From: Pseudomonadota bacterium
GTDB taxonomy: Bacteria; Pseudomonadota; Gammaproteobacteria; Xanthomonadales; Rhodanobacteraceae
Reading direction: 5' to 3'
DNA: 64,000 bases
Assembly: GCA_023388255.1 (NCBI GenBank)
Contig: JAEWGO010000012.1
Location: forward strand, 124,001 to 188,000
The translations under genes and the position numbers were made by a program. Below, piece by piece: positions 43,520-53,012 of the stretch. The notes under the pieces are model-generated. The model worked only from the letters and a program-made list of their open reading frames with translations. It did no database searches and was not told where the DNA came from. Position 1 is the stretch's first letter, and every line of letters begins with the position of its first letter.

Positions 43520-44623
43520 ATGCACATTCGGAGTGGCTGGATTCGTTTGGCATTCCTTGGCGCATTGGCCATTCTGGCCGGATGCGCGACGCAGAAGGTG
43601 CAGCCGCCGCTGCGGCGGCCCGACGACGTGCGTGCGCAGATCGTCCGGCTGATACCGCCTCAGGTGGCTGATCGCAAGGGCTGGGCGGTCGACATCTACG
43701 CCGCGTTCGCCGCGCAGGGCATCGATCCGAGCGCGCAAAACCTGTGTTCGGTGCTGGCGGTGGCCGAGCAGGAATCGAACTTCGTCGTCGACCCGGTCGT
43801 GCCGGGCCTGCCGAAGATCGCGCGCGGCGAGATCGATCGGCGTGCGTCGGGAATGCACGTCCCTGGCCTGCTGGTCGATGCGGCGCTGGCGATCAGGTCG
43901 CCGAACGGCAAGAGCTACCGTGAGCGACTCGAACACGTGCGCACCGAAAAAGACATGAGCGCGATGTTCGAGGACTTCATCGGCATCGTGCCGATGGGCA
44001 AGCGCCTGTTCGGCGGCTTCAACCCGGTGCATACGGCCGGGCCGATGCAGGTCAGCGTCGTGTTTGCCGAGGCGCATGCGAAAGGGTATCCCTACCCGGT
44101 CGATGGGTCGATCCGGCACGAGCTCTTCAGTCGGCGTGGCGGCGTGTATTTCGGCATCACGCACCTGCTCGGCTATCCGGCGGAGTATCCGAAGCCGCTG
44201 TACCGGTTCGCCGATTTCAATGCGGGCTGGTATGCGAGCCGCAATGCGGCGTTCCAGAACGCGGTGAGTCGCGCTTCGGGGATTCCGCTCGCACTGGATG
44301 GCGACATCTTCCGGGACGACACAGGCTTCGATGCGCCCGGCCAGACCGAACGCGCACTGCGCACGCTCGGCCGGCAACTCGACATGAGCGACCGCCAGAT
44401 CCGCCGCGCTCTCGATCAGCCGCGGCGCCCGCAGTTCGAGGAATCGGATCTCTACGCGCGCACGTTCGCGCTGGCCGAAAAGATCGAGCGCAAGCCGATG
44501 CCGCGCGCGATGCTGCCGGTCATCAATCTGGAAAGCCCGAAGATCACACGCAAGCTGACGACGGCGTGGTTCGCGACTCGTGTCGACGGCCGCTACGAGC
44601 GCTGCATGCAGCGGGCACGTTGA
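43520..44623 (+). CDS. DUF1615 lipoprotein, lysozyme-like signature
   Basis: 367 residues. Signal peptide with lipobox LAGC (MHIRSGWIRLAFLGALAILAGC), so it is a lipoprotein, probably outer membrane. The conserved core has AVAEQESNFVVDPVVPGLP and FNPVHTAGPMQVSVVFAEAH; these resemble the catalytic Glu (ESNF) and the G-L/P-M-Q motif of lytic transglycosylases. The family is DUF1615. The ATG at 43520 is preceded by GAGAGG; an alternative at 43505 overlaps the toxin stop. It is coupled to the toxin gene by position. Confidence 0.82.
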   Translation: MHIRSGWIRLAFLGALAILAGCATQKVQPPLRRPDDVRAQIVRLIPPQVADRKGWAVDIYAAFAAQGIDPSAQNLCSVLAVAEQESNFVVDPVVPGLPKIARGEIDRRASGMHVPGLLVDAALAIRSPNGKSYRERLEHVRTEKDMSAMFEDFIGIVPMGKRLFGGFNPVHTAGPMQVSVVFAEAHAKGYPYPVDGSIRHELFSRRGGVYFGITHLLGYPAEYPKPLYRFADFNAGWYASRNAAFQNAVSRASGIPLALDGDIFRDDTGFDAPGQTERALRTLGRQLDMSDRQIRRALDQPRRPQFEESDLYARTFALAEKIERKPMPRAMLPVINLESPKITRKLTTAWFATRVDGRYERCMQRAR

Positions 44624-44639
44624 TCCAGCTGCGCGGGCT

Positions 44640-45035
44640 TCAGGTCAGCCATGCTTCCAGGGTCTGCAGCGCTTCCTTTTGCGGATAGTCGGCCGCGCCT
44701 TCCGGTGCGTGGCTGCGCCCTTCATAGGCGATGACGAGTTCGCCGAACGGATCGTCGACCGACTCGGTTTCTTCGAGTACCAGTTCAAGGTCTTCCAGCG
44801 CCTCCTCGGTATTGGTTACTTCCAGTGGCATCTGCAGGATCGCCAGCCAGGTGATGAAGGTCGCGTCGGCATCGCCTTCGCGCGCGATGCGCAGCGCGTC
44901 CGCGAGCGCCGTCGAACGGCTCGTGAAATGTGCGCGAGCGGCGGCTTCAGTCGGGAAGATCGCGATCGCTTCGCCTTCCGATTGCAGGTCGCCGGTGTCG
45001 GTGTTCTCGAAGCTGGAGATGACGACGTAGCTCAT
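44640..45035 (-). CDS. Hypothetical acidic protein
   Basis: 131 residues, MSYVVISSFENTDTGDLQSE at the start and a strongly acidic C-terminal half (TEEALEDLELVLEETESVD). It reads as a soluble alpha/beta protein. No family recognised. The start at 45035 is preceded by GAGGAAAT. Convergent with the DUF1615 gene. Confidence 0.7.
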   Translation of the reverse strand: MSYVVISSFENTDTGDLQSEGEAIAIFPTEAAARAHFTSRSTALADALRIAREGDADATFITWLAILQMPLEVTNTEEALEDLELVLEETESVDDPFGELVIAYEGRSHAPEGAADYPQKEALQTLEAWLT

Positions 45036-45183
45036 GGGGATTTCCTCAGCGGGCGCGGCAGCGGAGGATAGCGCGTCGGAAGCAATCCGCCCCCCCCCAT
45101 GTCGATTGCGCCAGCTTCCGTTCGTCGTCTGCCTGAGAGCCGGCTTGCGGCTCGCACTCGATCCAAGCACGAGGAGAGGTTCC

Positions 45184-45609
45184 ATGCAGGTCCAGCCCTA
45201 TCTGTTTTTCGACGGCCGCTGCGACGAGGCGATCGCTTTCTACCAGAAGGCGATCGATGCCACGGTGGTGATGCTGATGCGCTACGGCGACGGCGGCCAT
45301 GACGCGCAGTGTCCCGATGGCTCGACGCCGCCGCCAGACAAGGTGATGCACGCCAGCCTGCAGGTTGGCGATACGCTGGTGATGGCATCGGATGGTTTTT
45401 GCAGCGGCAAGCCGGAGTTCAAGGGCATTTCGTTGTCGCTGTCGACCAAGGACGATGCCGAGGCGAAGCGGATGTTCGATGGCCTCGCCGACGGCGGACA
45501 GATCCAGCAGCCACTGCTGCCGACGTTCTTTGCGTCGAGTTTCGGCATGCTGACAGACCGCTTCGGCGTGTCATGGATGGTGGTCACGCCGCTGCCGATG
45601 CCGGGCTGA
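45184..45609 (+). CDS. PhnB-like VOC-family protein
   Basis: 141 residues. QVQPYLFFDGRCDEAIAFYQ, DKVMHASLQVGDTLVMASDG, LSLSTKDDAEAKRMFDGLAD and FASSFGMLTDRFGVSWMVVT show the PhnB-like VOC fold. Third or fourth small VOC gene in the window. GAGGAG ribosome site. Function unknown. Confidence 0.9.
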   Translation: MQVQPYLFFDGRCDEAIAFYQKAIDATVVMLMRYGDGGHDAQCPDGSTPPPDKVMHASLQVGDTLVMASDGFCSGKPEFKGISLSLSTKDDAEAKRMFDGLADGGQIQQPLLPTFFASSFGMLTDRFGVSWMVVTPLPMPG

Positions 45610-45715
45610 GTCCGGAGTGAGCAGTGGCGCGACGGCGATGCAATCCGCCGCGCCACTGCTCGTGCAGGCGCGGCGCCGTCCGCACCTGCACGGGGCCTGC
45701 CAGGCGTGCGCCAGA

Positions 45716-46075
45716 TCAGAGTTCCACGATCGGCTTGAATCCGCCAAAGAACATCCGCTTGCCGTCGAACGGCATCGACTTCGGGTCCATCATGTCCGCG
45801 AGGCGCGGGTCGGACATCACCTTCTTGTTGATCCGGTCGCGCTCGCGGCGCGAGGCGTAGACGATCCAAGAGAACACCACCACTTCGCCCGGCTTCAGCT
45901 TTACGGCCTGCGGAAACGAGGTGGTTTTCCCCGGTTTGACGTCATCGGCAACGCATTCCATGTAGTGCAATGCACCGTGTTCGCGCCAGATCGCGCCGGC
46001 CTTGCGTGCGAGGCGGCGGTAGGCTGCCAGCTTTTCCTGCGGCACCGGCACCACGAAACCATCGACATAGCTCAT
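45716..46075 (-). CDS. DUF1428 protein (YbaA-like)
   Basis: 119 residues. MSYVDGFVVPVPQEKLAAYR, REHGALHYMECVADDVKPGK and MPFDGKRMFFGGFKPIVEL match DUF1428, a small dimeric alpha/beta-barrel family. Function unknown. It has a GGAGG-type site upstream. Confidence 0.92.
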   Translation of the reverse strand: MSYVDGFVVPVPQEKLAAYRRLARKAGAIWREHGALHYMECVADDVKPGKTTSFPQAVKLKPGEVVVFSWIVYASRRERDRINKKVMSDPRLADMMDPKSMPFDGKRMFFGGFKPIVEL

Positions 46076-46195
46076 ACGTCCTCCATTGCGAGAGGAACGA
46101 CGAACGAACGCTGCGTCGCTGTCGCAGCGGCCTGACGTTCCGTAGACACGATACTCGCGTCGGGTGGATGCCGGCCAATGCCTCCAGCGCGATCG

Positions 46196-47575
46196 CTATT
46201 CGCCTTCACCCACCGGATGCAGCGCTTCGATGTATCCATCTGGCCGTGCGACCAGTCGCCAATCCATCGAGCGTTCCTCGAAGCCGATGCGATAGGTGCG
46301 CCGGATGGTGCTTCCATCCCGGGTGTCGGCGATCAGGTCGACGCGCCGGATCGGTCCGAGTGCTTCGAGCAGTGCTGCACCGAAATCGCCGAGGAATCCG
46401 GTCGTCTGGTCGGCATCCGCGCCGCTGAAGCGGGTCTTGTCGACCTTCGCATTCGCGGCATCGGCGAGGACGTCTCGCATCGTGCTGGTCAATGCCGGAT
46501 GGCGGTCACGCAGCACCCTCGCGGGCTTGCCGGGCGGCAGATACAGATCGACCACCGTTTCGGCGAGCAATGGGTAGTAGCGCTGCTGGTTGGTCAGCGC
46601 GATGATCGTCAGCTTGCGTGTTTCGACGCGCAGGATGTCGGCCAAGGCCGGGCCTCCGTTGTGCCCGATCACCGGTGCGCCATGGTACGTCCGTGCCGTC
46701 CAGCCGATGCCGAAGCCGCCGCGCTTGCCGTTCGGCAACGTCGGCGGCGTCTGCAATGCCTTCCAGCTCTCCGGCTTCAGCAGGCGTCCGCGATCGATCG
46801 CGACGAAGACCTCGGCCAGGTCCTGGATCGACGCGTACAGGCCACCTGCACCGTAGCCCTGTTCGCCATAGAGGAAATCGCTGACGCGCTGATGGCCGTT
46901 CTTCCATGCATGGATCGATGCGCGATGCGGCACGATGTCGGCGGAGCGGATCGACGAGCCTTCGTTGCGGGCGTTGGCGAAGCGTGGATTGGTCAGTCCG
47001 AGGGGCTGGAAAATCTCGTCGCGGAAAAGCTTGGGCAACGGTTTGCCGGACACCTGCTCGAGCACGGCACGCAGCACGACGAAATCGGTGAATCCGTAGC
47101 GTGACTGACTGCCGGGTTCGTAAGCGAGCGGCTTCGCCTGCGCCGCCGCCACGATCGTGGCGACCGTCTGTGGCCGTGGCTGGCCGAGATCGTCGGAAAG
47201 TCCCGATGTGTGGTTGGCCAACTGGCGCACGCGAATCCGCGACCACGTGGCCGGCGCGGTGGGAAAGAACCGGCTCAACGGATCGTCGAGCGACACGCGG
47301 CGCTGCTCGACCATGCGCATCAGCGCGATGCCGGTGAATATCTTCGTGGCCGAGGCGAGCTGGAAAGACGTGGCCTTGTCGACGTCGACGTCCCATTCGA
47401 GATTGGCCTTGCCGTAGACGCCGATCTTGCTGATGCGGCCGTCTTCGACGACCGCGACGGCGGCACCGGGCACATGCCCGCGTGCAAGTGCGCGCGTGAC
47501 CCGTTCGTCGATCGCGTCGGCGCTCGCCGTCGTGGCGGTGAGGAGGAGGACGACGCCCAGCAGCGTGGTGTTCAT
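46196..47575 (-). CDS. Secreted class C beta-lactamase-type serine hydrolase
   Basis: 459 residues with signal peptide MNTTLLGVVLLLTATTASA. The nucleophile motif SATK is at 75-78 (SxxK). A Tyr motif is at YGFTD, and HNGG replaces the KTG triad, as in esterase/peptidase relatives of class C beta-lactamase. The C-terminal ~110 residues (FERSMDWRLVARPDGYIE-like FEERSMDWRLVARPDGYIE) are a lipocalin-like extension. Such enzymes are carboxylesterases or D-aminopeptidases; true beta-lactamase activity is not implied. Confidence 0.88.
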   Translation of the reverse strand: MNTTLLGVVLLLTATTASADAIDERVTRALARGHVPGAAVAVVEDGRISKIGVYGKANLEWDVDVDKATSFQLASATKIFTGIALMRMVEQRRVSLDDPLSRFFPTAPATWSRIRVRQLANHTSGLSDDLGQPRPQTVATIVAAAQAKPLAYEPGSQSRYGFTDFVVLRAVLEQVSGKPLPKLFRDEIFQPLGLTNPRFANARNEGSSIRSADIVPHRASIHAWKNGHQRVSDFLYGEQGYGAGGLYASIQDLAEVFVAIDRGRLLKPESWKALQTPPTLPNGKRGGFGIGWTARTYHGAPVIGHNGGPALADILRVETRKLTIIALTNQQRYYPLLAETVVDLYLPPGKPARVLRDRHPALTSTMRDVLADAANAKVDKTRFSGADADQTTGFLGDFGAALLEALGPIRRVDLIADTRDGSTIRRTYRIGFEERSMDWRLVARPDGYIEALHPVGEGE

Positions 47576-47722
47576 CGACGGTACTCGTGTTGGCCGACGG
47601 CGCGGAGTGCTTGCGACCGCGTGTTGCGAATCAGCCGGAGAATCGCGAAAAACAAGGCGCGAGTCGATGGCCGCGATCGCCCGCTGCGCCCGAACGTGGC
47701 CGGAACGCGCCGGCCACGTGCA

Positions 47723-48673
47723 TCATTCCGCCACGCTCTTCGCCTCGGCGGTGGCGAGCAATTCCGGCTGGCTGATGCGCTGTGGCCGGCTGATCAGCGG
47801 ATGCACGAACACCGCGCCGAGGATGATTGCCGCTCCGAGGTAGAACGTCGTCGTCAGTTCATGCTGCTCGCCGAGCAGGATCGCAGCGAGCACGATCGCA
47901 TACACCGGTTCCAGATTGGTCGCGAGCTGCGCGGCGAACGCGCTCATGTGGCGCAGCGCGACCAGCGACAGCGTGAACGGCAGCAGGGTGCAGGCGATCG
48001 CCAGCCCCAGCAGGTAGGCGCCATCGCGCAGGTTCGGAAGCACCAGCAGTTCGCCGGCAAGCGCCGGAAACACCAAGGGCATCAGGGGCGCCAGCGCCGT
48101 CAATGCGAGCGCGCCGGCGCCGAGCTCGAGGCCGGTCACCGCGAGCGGATCGGCGTGTTCGACCAGGCGCTTGTTGAGCGAACCGAACAGGGCGACGAAC
48201 AGTGCAGACACGGTGCCGACCGCGATGCCGAGGCGCATCGATGCCGGCACGCCACCGACGACCAGTGCGACGCCGGGCAGCACCGCAATGCCGAGCGCCA
48301 GCTCGCGCATCGAGAAGCGCCGTCCGGCCAACTTGGGTTCGAGCAACGCCGTAAACGGCGTTGCCAGCGCGATGCAGGTTGCGCCGACCGACGCGTTGGC
48401 GAGCTTGATCGAGCCGTAGAACGTGAGCCAATGCAGCGCAACCAGCACGCCGATGCCTGCATACGCCAGCGCGAGGCGCGGCGACATCGCGCGCAGGCCA
48501 CGCCAGCTGCGCGGCACCAGCGCGAGCGCGGCGACTACCAGCAGCATGCGCCACCACACCAGCGGCAAAGCCGACAGCGTGATCAGCTTGCCGAAGATCG
48601 CGGTAAACCCCCACAGCAGCACGCAGAAATGGATCTGCACTTGCGCCTTGGCGGCGGGAGTAAGTGCGCTCAC
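47723..48673 (-). CDS. EamA/DMT-family transporter
   Basis: 316 residues with ten membrane helices in two EamA repeats: QIHFCVLLWGFTAIFGKLI and PFTALLEPKLAGRRFSMREL near the repeat ends. The GTG at 48673 was chosen because GGAG lies 7 bases upstream and the family starts SALTPAxxAQxQIHF; an ATG at 48712 is possible. Substrate unknown, usually amino acids or metabolites. It is divergent from an aminotransferase. Confidence 0.88.
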   Translation of the reverse strand: MSALTPAAKAQVQIHFCVLLWGFTAIFGKLITLSALPLVWWRMLLVVAALALVPRSWRGLRAMSPRLALAYAGIGVLVALHWLTFYGSIKLANASVGATCIALATPFTALLEPKLAGRRFSMRELALGIAVLPGVALVVGGVPASMRLGIAVGTVSALFVALFGSLNKRLVEHADPLAVTGLELGAGALALTALAPLMPLVFPALAGELLVLPNLRDGAYLLGLAIACTLLPFTLSLVALRHMSAFAAQLATNLEPVYAIVLAAILLGEQHELTTTFYLGAAIILGAVFVHPLISRPQRISQPELLATAEAKSVAE

Positions 48674-48766
48674 GATCTGGCTCCAAGAAAACGGAGCGCG
48701 ATCGTAGCGCATCGACTGCTGCGCCCGGCATTGCGGCGCTTTCGCCCGCGCGTGGACAATGCCTGC

Positions 48767-49576
48767 ATGACCGACACGAACGATCTCCGCATCGAACTCA
48801 ACGGCCGACCGGCCAGCGCTGCGGACCTGCGCACGCCTGCGTTGCTGAACTACGGCCACTTCACCTCGATGCAGGTGCAACAGGGCCGCGTGCGCGGTCT
48901 CGATCTGCATCTGGACCGTTTGCAACGCGCCACGCGGGAACTGTTCGGCCGCACGCTCGACCTCGATGCGACGCGCGGCTGGATGCGCCGCGTCGCCGGC
49001 ACCGGCGACGCGCTGACCCTGCGCGTGAACGTGTTCGCGCGCACGCTCGACCGCGATCGCCTGACCACGCCGGTCGCGCCGGATGTGTTGGTCAGCGCCG
49101 CTCCCGCGCGCGCGATTGCGTCGATGCCCTTGCGCGTGCGCAGCGTGCGTTACCAGCGCGATGCGCCGCACATCAAGCACGTCGGCACGTTCGGGCTGTT
49201 CCATCAGAAGCGCCTCGCGCAGGCGGCCGGATTCGACGACGCGCTGTTCGTCGATGCCAGCGGAGCGGTTGCGGAAGGCTCGATCTGGAACATCGGCTTC
49301 TTCGACGGCGAGCGCGTGGTCTGGCCGGACGCGCCGATGCTGCAGGGCGTATCGATGCAATTGCTGCAGGTCGGCTTGCCACAGCTTGGACTGCCGATGC
49401 TCACGCGCCGGATCGGCGTGGCGGACTTGGCCGGGCTCCGCAGCGCTTTCTTCACCAACAGCGCCTGTGCGGTGATGCCGATCGCGTGCATCGACGAGGT
49501 CGCTTTCGTCGTCGATCCGCAGTTGCGCGAGCGGCTGGAAGAATCCTTCGCGCTGAATCCGTGGCAATCGATCTGA
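48767..49576 (+). CDS. PLP-dependent class IV aminotransferase
   Basis: 269 residues. PLP lysine is probably K137 in HIKHVGTFG. Other motifs: LLNYGHFTSMQVQQGRVRGL, DDALFVDASGAVAEGSIWNI and AFFTNSACAVMPI, as in D-amino-acid/branched-chain/4-amino-4-deoxychorismate lyase relatives. The exact reaction is not assignable. Its C-terminus LNPWQSI ends at 49576. Divergent from the EamA gene. Confidence 0.85.
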   Translation: MTDTNDLRIELNGRPASAADLRTPALLNYGHFTSMQVQQGRVRGLDLHLDRLQRATRELFGRTLDLDATRGWMRRVAGTGDALTLRVNVFARTLDRDRLTTPVAPDVLVSAAPARAIASMPLRVRSVRYQRDAPHIKHVGTFGLFHQKRLAQAAGFDDALFVDASGAVAEGSIWNIGFFDGERVVWPDAPMLQGVSMQLLQVGLPQLGLPMLTRRIGVADLAGLRSAFFTNSACAVMPIACIDEVAFVVDPQLRERLEESFALNPWQSI

Positions 49577-49637
49577 CGGCGGGAACCAGGCGCGCCTGCG
49601 GAGGCCGATAGCGCTTTCCGACGCCAGCAGGGATCGT

Positions 49638-50123
49638 TCCATAAAGTTCCGCCTGTACCGCTCGCAGTTTCGCGGCGGACAGCATGAAATTGCGCACGCG
49701 CTGCCATTCAGCAATGGCAGCATCAGCGACGTCGATCCGGCGGTCGCGCCGGACGAATCCTTCGTCGTGTTCGGTTCCGCGCGCAAGTCCGGACGCGGCA
49801 TCGACCTGTTCATCGCGTTTCGCGATGGCGGCACATGGGGCGAACCGGTCTGGCTCGGCGATGGGATCAACAGCCCCGGTTCCGATGCGGAGCCGCGCCT
49901 GGCCGCCGGTCAGGACACGCTCTACTTCAGCAGCGAACGTGTCATGCCGGTCGCGCTCCCGCGCAGCCAGGCGCATGCGCGCGAAGACACCGCGCGCATG
50001 CTGGCGTGGGACAATGGCAACTACAACATCTGGTCGACGCCGCTGCGGCCTTGGCTCGATGCGTATCGCCGCTCGGATGCACGCGTTTCGGCAATTCCCG
50101 GCAAGCGTGAATCGCACGAGTGA
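49638..50123 (+). pseudogene. 5'-truncated PD40/TolB-like repeat gene
   Basis: An open frame beginning inside the sequence reads IKFRLYRSQFRGGQHEIAHA, LPFSNGSISDVDPAVAPDES, FVVFGSARKSGRG and so on to WSTPLRPWLDAYRRSDARV. The DPAVAPDESFVVFGS stretch, plus EPRLAAGQDTLYFSSERV, are PD40 propeller blades. No start codon exists in this frame before a GTG inside it at 49767, and the N-terminal signal peptide and blades are absent. It looks like a gene that lost its 5' part when joined to the aminotransferase gene upstream. Confidence 0.65.
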
Positions 50124-50138
50124 TGCCGGCGCAAGGAT

Positions 50139-50984
50139 TCAGCGCAGCCGCCCGATCAGCGCCATCGCCGCCGCCGGATTGCGTTCCTTGGCGGCGCTGA
50201 TGAAGTAGATGAACACGTCGCGAGCCTGCGTGGCCTGCAGGGTTTCGTCGACGTGCGGCAGCTCCGGCGGATCGCCGCCATCGGCCCAGATGCGTGCACG
50301 TGTTGCCCATGCATCCAGCGCCGACGCCGTGTAGCCGGTTTCGATCTCCGCCTCGCTGCGCATCAAACGTGCGTAGACAAAATCGCCGGTCACGTCTGCA
50401 AACGAGGGATGCTTCGGCGAATCGGTGAACACGGTCGCGACGCGGTGGCGGCGTGCAAGCGCGATGTAGTCGGCGCACATGAAGCTCGCGTGGCGCACTT
50501 CCAGCACGTGCCGCAGCGTGCGGCCTTCGAGTTCGCGCGGCAGCAGATCGAGGAACGCCGCGAAGTCGTCCGGCTCGAACGGCTTGTGCGGCGGGAACTG
50601 CCAGTTGATCGGACCGAGCCGGTCGCCAAGTTCGGCGATGCCGCCGTCCACGAAATCCGTGACCGTCCTTCCGGCATCGGCGAGTCGTGCGCGGTCGGTC
50701 GTGTAGCGTGGTGCCTTCAGCGAGAACACGAAGCCTTCCGGAGTTTCCTCGCGCCACTTGGCGTAGGTCGCCGGTTTCTGCGCGCCGTAATAGGTGCCGT
50801 TGATCTCGATCGCGGTGAGGTGCCGGCTCGCGTATTCGAGTTCGCGCCGCTGCACCAGCTTGGCCGGATAGAAATGATTGCGCCACGGCGCATAGGTCCA
50901 GCCGCCGACGCCGACGCGGATGCATGCGGCGGCGGGCACGGACGGCGCAAACAGGTCGGCCGGTCCGCCTTGGTTTCCGGACAT
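50139..50984 (-). CDS. DUF72 protein
   Basis: 281 residues of the DUF72 TIM-barrel family: RVGVGGWTYAPWRNHFYPAK, LTAIEINGTYYGAQKP, TPEGFVFSLKAPRYTTD, and LRHVLEVRHASF plus ARRHRVATVFTDS. Function undetermined. The start at 50984, MSGNQGGPADLF, follows CGCTCC without a strong site; upstream codons are not protein-like. Confidence 0.92.
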   Translation of the reverse strand: MSGNQGGPADLFAPSVPAAACIRVGVGGWTYAPWRNHFYPAKLVQRRELEYASRHLTAIEINGTYYGAQKPATYAKWREETPEGFVFSLKAPRYTTDRARLADAGRTVTDFVDGGIAELGDRLGPINWQFPPHKPFEPDDFAAFLDLLPRELEGRTLRHVLEVRHASFMCADYIALARRHRVATVFTDSPKHPSFADVTGDFVYARLMRSEAEIETGYTASALDAWATRARIWADGGDPPELPHVDETLQATQARDVFIYFISAAKERNPAAAMALIGRLR

Positions 50985-51108
50985 GGAGCGGTTCCTTCGT
51001 TCGTGATGGCGCAATGGTACGCGCGGCGTGATCGCATCGTGTCGAGTGCTTGACGCTGCGGCTATGATGAGCCGCCCATCCGGCGTGCAACGAGTCCCAT
51101 AACAGCGC

Positions 51109-51750
51109 ATGAAGCCGCCTATCGTTCGCAGGTTCGCCGCAGTGGTCGCGCTGGTCGCATGGTTCGCGCTGATCCTGCAGTACGGATTGCTGATCGCGGG
51201 CACCTGGGACGACATCGGGCCGCTGCTCGGTGCGTTGCGCTACTTCAGCTTCTTCACGATCTTGAGCAATCTGCTGGTGGCGCTGACGGCAACATTTGCA
51301 TTCGTGCCCGCGCGATCGGCAAGCGCGAACTTCTTCACGACGCCGCGCGTGCGCGGTGCAGCGGCGCTGTGCATCGGCATCACCTGCGCCATCTATTTCT
51401 TCCTGCTGGCGTCGACTTGGGCGCCGCAGGGCGCGCAGCTCGTTGCGGACGTGCTGCTGCACTACGTCGTGCCGGCGCTGTACGTGGGCTGGTGGATCGC
51501 CTGCGCGGAACATGGACGGCTGGCCTGGAGCGATGCGCTGAGTTGGCTGCTGTTTCCGCTCGGCTTCCTGCTCTGGACGCTGGCGCGTGGCGCGTGGCTG
51601 CACGAATATCCGTATCCGTTCGTCGACGTGGGCGCGCTCGGGTTCGGCGCGGTCGTGTGCAATGCGCTCGGCATCGGCACGCTTTTCCTGATCGTCGGGC
51701 TGATGCTGGTCGCGTTCGATCGCGCAGCGGGACGGAGGCTGCAACGATGA
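51109..51750 (+). CDS. Pr6Pr-family membrane protein
   Basis: 213 residues with six membrane helices (FAAVVALVAWFALILQYGLL first, YFSFFTILSNLLVALTATFAF second). The FFTILSN segment and a later HY, WLLFPLGFLLW pattern match the FAR-17a/Pr6Pr family of integral membrane proteins. Function unknown. Its stop overlaps the NADH dehydrogenase start (ATGA), so the two are coupled. Confidence 0.85.
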   Translation: MKPPIVRRFAAVVALVAWFALILQYGLLIAGTWDDIGPLLGALRYFSFFTILSNLLVALTATFAFVPARSASANFFTTPRVRGAAALCIGITCAIYFFLLASTWAPQGAQLVADVLLHYVVPALYVGWWIACAEHGRLAWSDALSWLLFPLGFLLWTLARGAWLHEYPYPFVDVGALGFGAVVCNALGIGTLFLIVGLMLVAFDRAAGRRLQR

Positions 51751-53012
51751 CCGAGGTACGCGAACCGAATGTCCTGATCCTCGGTGGCGGCTTCGGTGGC
51801 CTGTGGGCGACACGCGCGCTGGCGTCCGCTCCGGTACGCGTGACCCTCGTCGACCGCACGAACCACCATCTGTTCCAGCCCTTGCTGTACCAGGTCGCGA
51901 TGGCGGGACTGTCGTCGCCGGATATCGCGGCGCCGCTGCGGCACATCTTGCGGAATCAACGCAATGTCACCGTGCTGATGGACGAGGTGCTGTCGGTCGA
52001 CGTCGACGCGCGTCGCGTGATGCTCGCGAACGGCACGCTCGACTACGACTATCTGGTCGTCGCCACCGGCGCACGCCATGCGTATTTCGGCCACGACGAA
52101 TGGGCGCGCCACGCGCCGGGTCTGAAGACGCTCGACGACGCCTTCTTCATCCGCCGGCACATGCTGGAGGCGTTCGAGTTCGCCGAGCGCGAGGCCGACG
52201 CCGGCGGACGCTCGCAATGGCTCGATTTCGTCGTCATCGGCGGTGGACCGACCGGGGTGGAGCTGGCGGGCACCTTGGCCGAGATCGCGCGCCATACTTT
52301 GCCCCGCGAATTCAAACACAGCGATCCGCGCAAGGCCTCGATCCACCTGATCGAGGCCGGCCCGCGCATCCTGCCGTCGATGCCGGAGTCGCTGTCGGAG
52401 AAGGCGCGCCAGCAGCTCGAAAAGCTCGGCGTCGAAGTACACACCGGCGCCGCGGTGACCGAAATCGACGATCGTGGCGTGCTGCTCGGCGATCGGCGCA
52501 TCGACGCGCGCACCGTGCTGTGGGCGGCCGGTGTCGCTGCATCGTCGCTCGGTGCGCAACTCGGCGCGGAGCGTGATCGCGCCGGACGCGTGAAGGTCGA
52601 TGCGGATCTGTCGCTGCCGGGTCATCCGGACGTATTCGTGATCGGCGACCTCGCGACGGTCACGCAGGACGGCAAACCGGTGCCTGGTGTCGCGCCGGCG
52701 GCCAAGCAGATGGGTGCCCATGTGGGGCGGGCGATTCGTGCGCGCATTTCAGGCAAGCCGATGCCGCCATTCCGTTACAGCGACTACGGCAACCTCGCGA
52801 CGATCGGGCGCATGGCCGCCGTCGTCGACCTGCGCGGTCTGCGCTTCTCCGGCGCGCTGGCCTGGGTGTTCTGGCTGTTCGCGCACGTGTTCTTCCTGAT
52901 CGGCTTCCGCAACCGCATCGTCGTGCTCAGCGAATGGATCTGGTCGTACTTCACCTACCAGCGCCACGCCCGCATCATCATCGGACGCGAGCGCAATCCA
53001 CCGGCGACATAG
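51747..53012 (+). CDS. ndh: Type II NADH dehydrogenase (NDH-2-like)
   Basis: 421 residues. FAD-binding VLILGGGFGGLWATRALAS near residue 9; HHLFQPLLYQVAMAGLSSPD is the family's conserved stretch; NAD-binding FVVIGGGPTGVELAGTLAEI lies at ~160-180; the second FAD site is FVIGDLATVTQDGKPVPGVA. The C-terminal amphipathic region (LAWVFWLFAHVFFLIGF) attaches it to the membrane. It passes electrons from NADH to quinone without pumping protons. Overlap with the Pr6Pr gene suggests a two-gene operon. Confidence 0.92.
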   Translation: MTEVREPNVLILGGGFGGLWATRALASAPVRVTLVDRTNHHLFQPLLYQVAMAGLSSPDIAAPLRHILRNQRNVTVLMDEVLSVDVDARRVMLANGTLDYDYLVVATGARHAYFGHDEWARHAPGLKTLDDAFFIRRHMLEAFEFAEREADAGGRSQWLDFVVIGGGPTGVELAGTLAEIARHTLPREFKHSDPRKASIHLIEAGPRILPSMPESLSEKARQQLEKLGVEVHTGAAVTEIDDRGVLLGDRRIDARTVLWAAGVAASSLGAQLGAERDRAGRVKVDADLSLPGHPDVFVIGDLATVTQDGKPVPGVAPAAKQMGAHVGRAIRARISGKPMPPFRYSDYGNLATIGRMAAVVDLRGLRFSGALAWVFWLFAHVFFLIGFRNRIVVLSEWIWSYFTYQRHARIIIGRERNPPAT

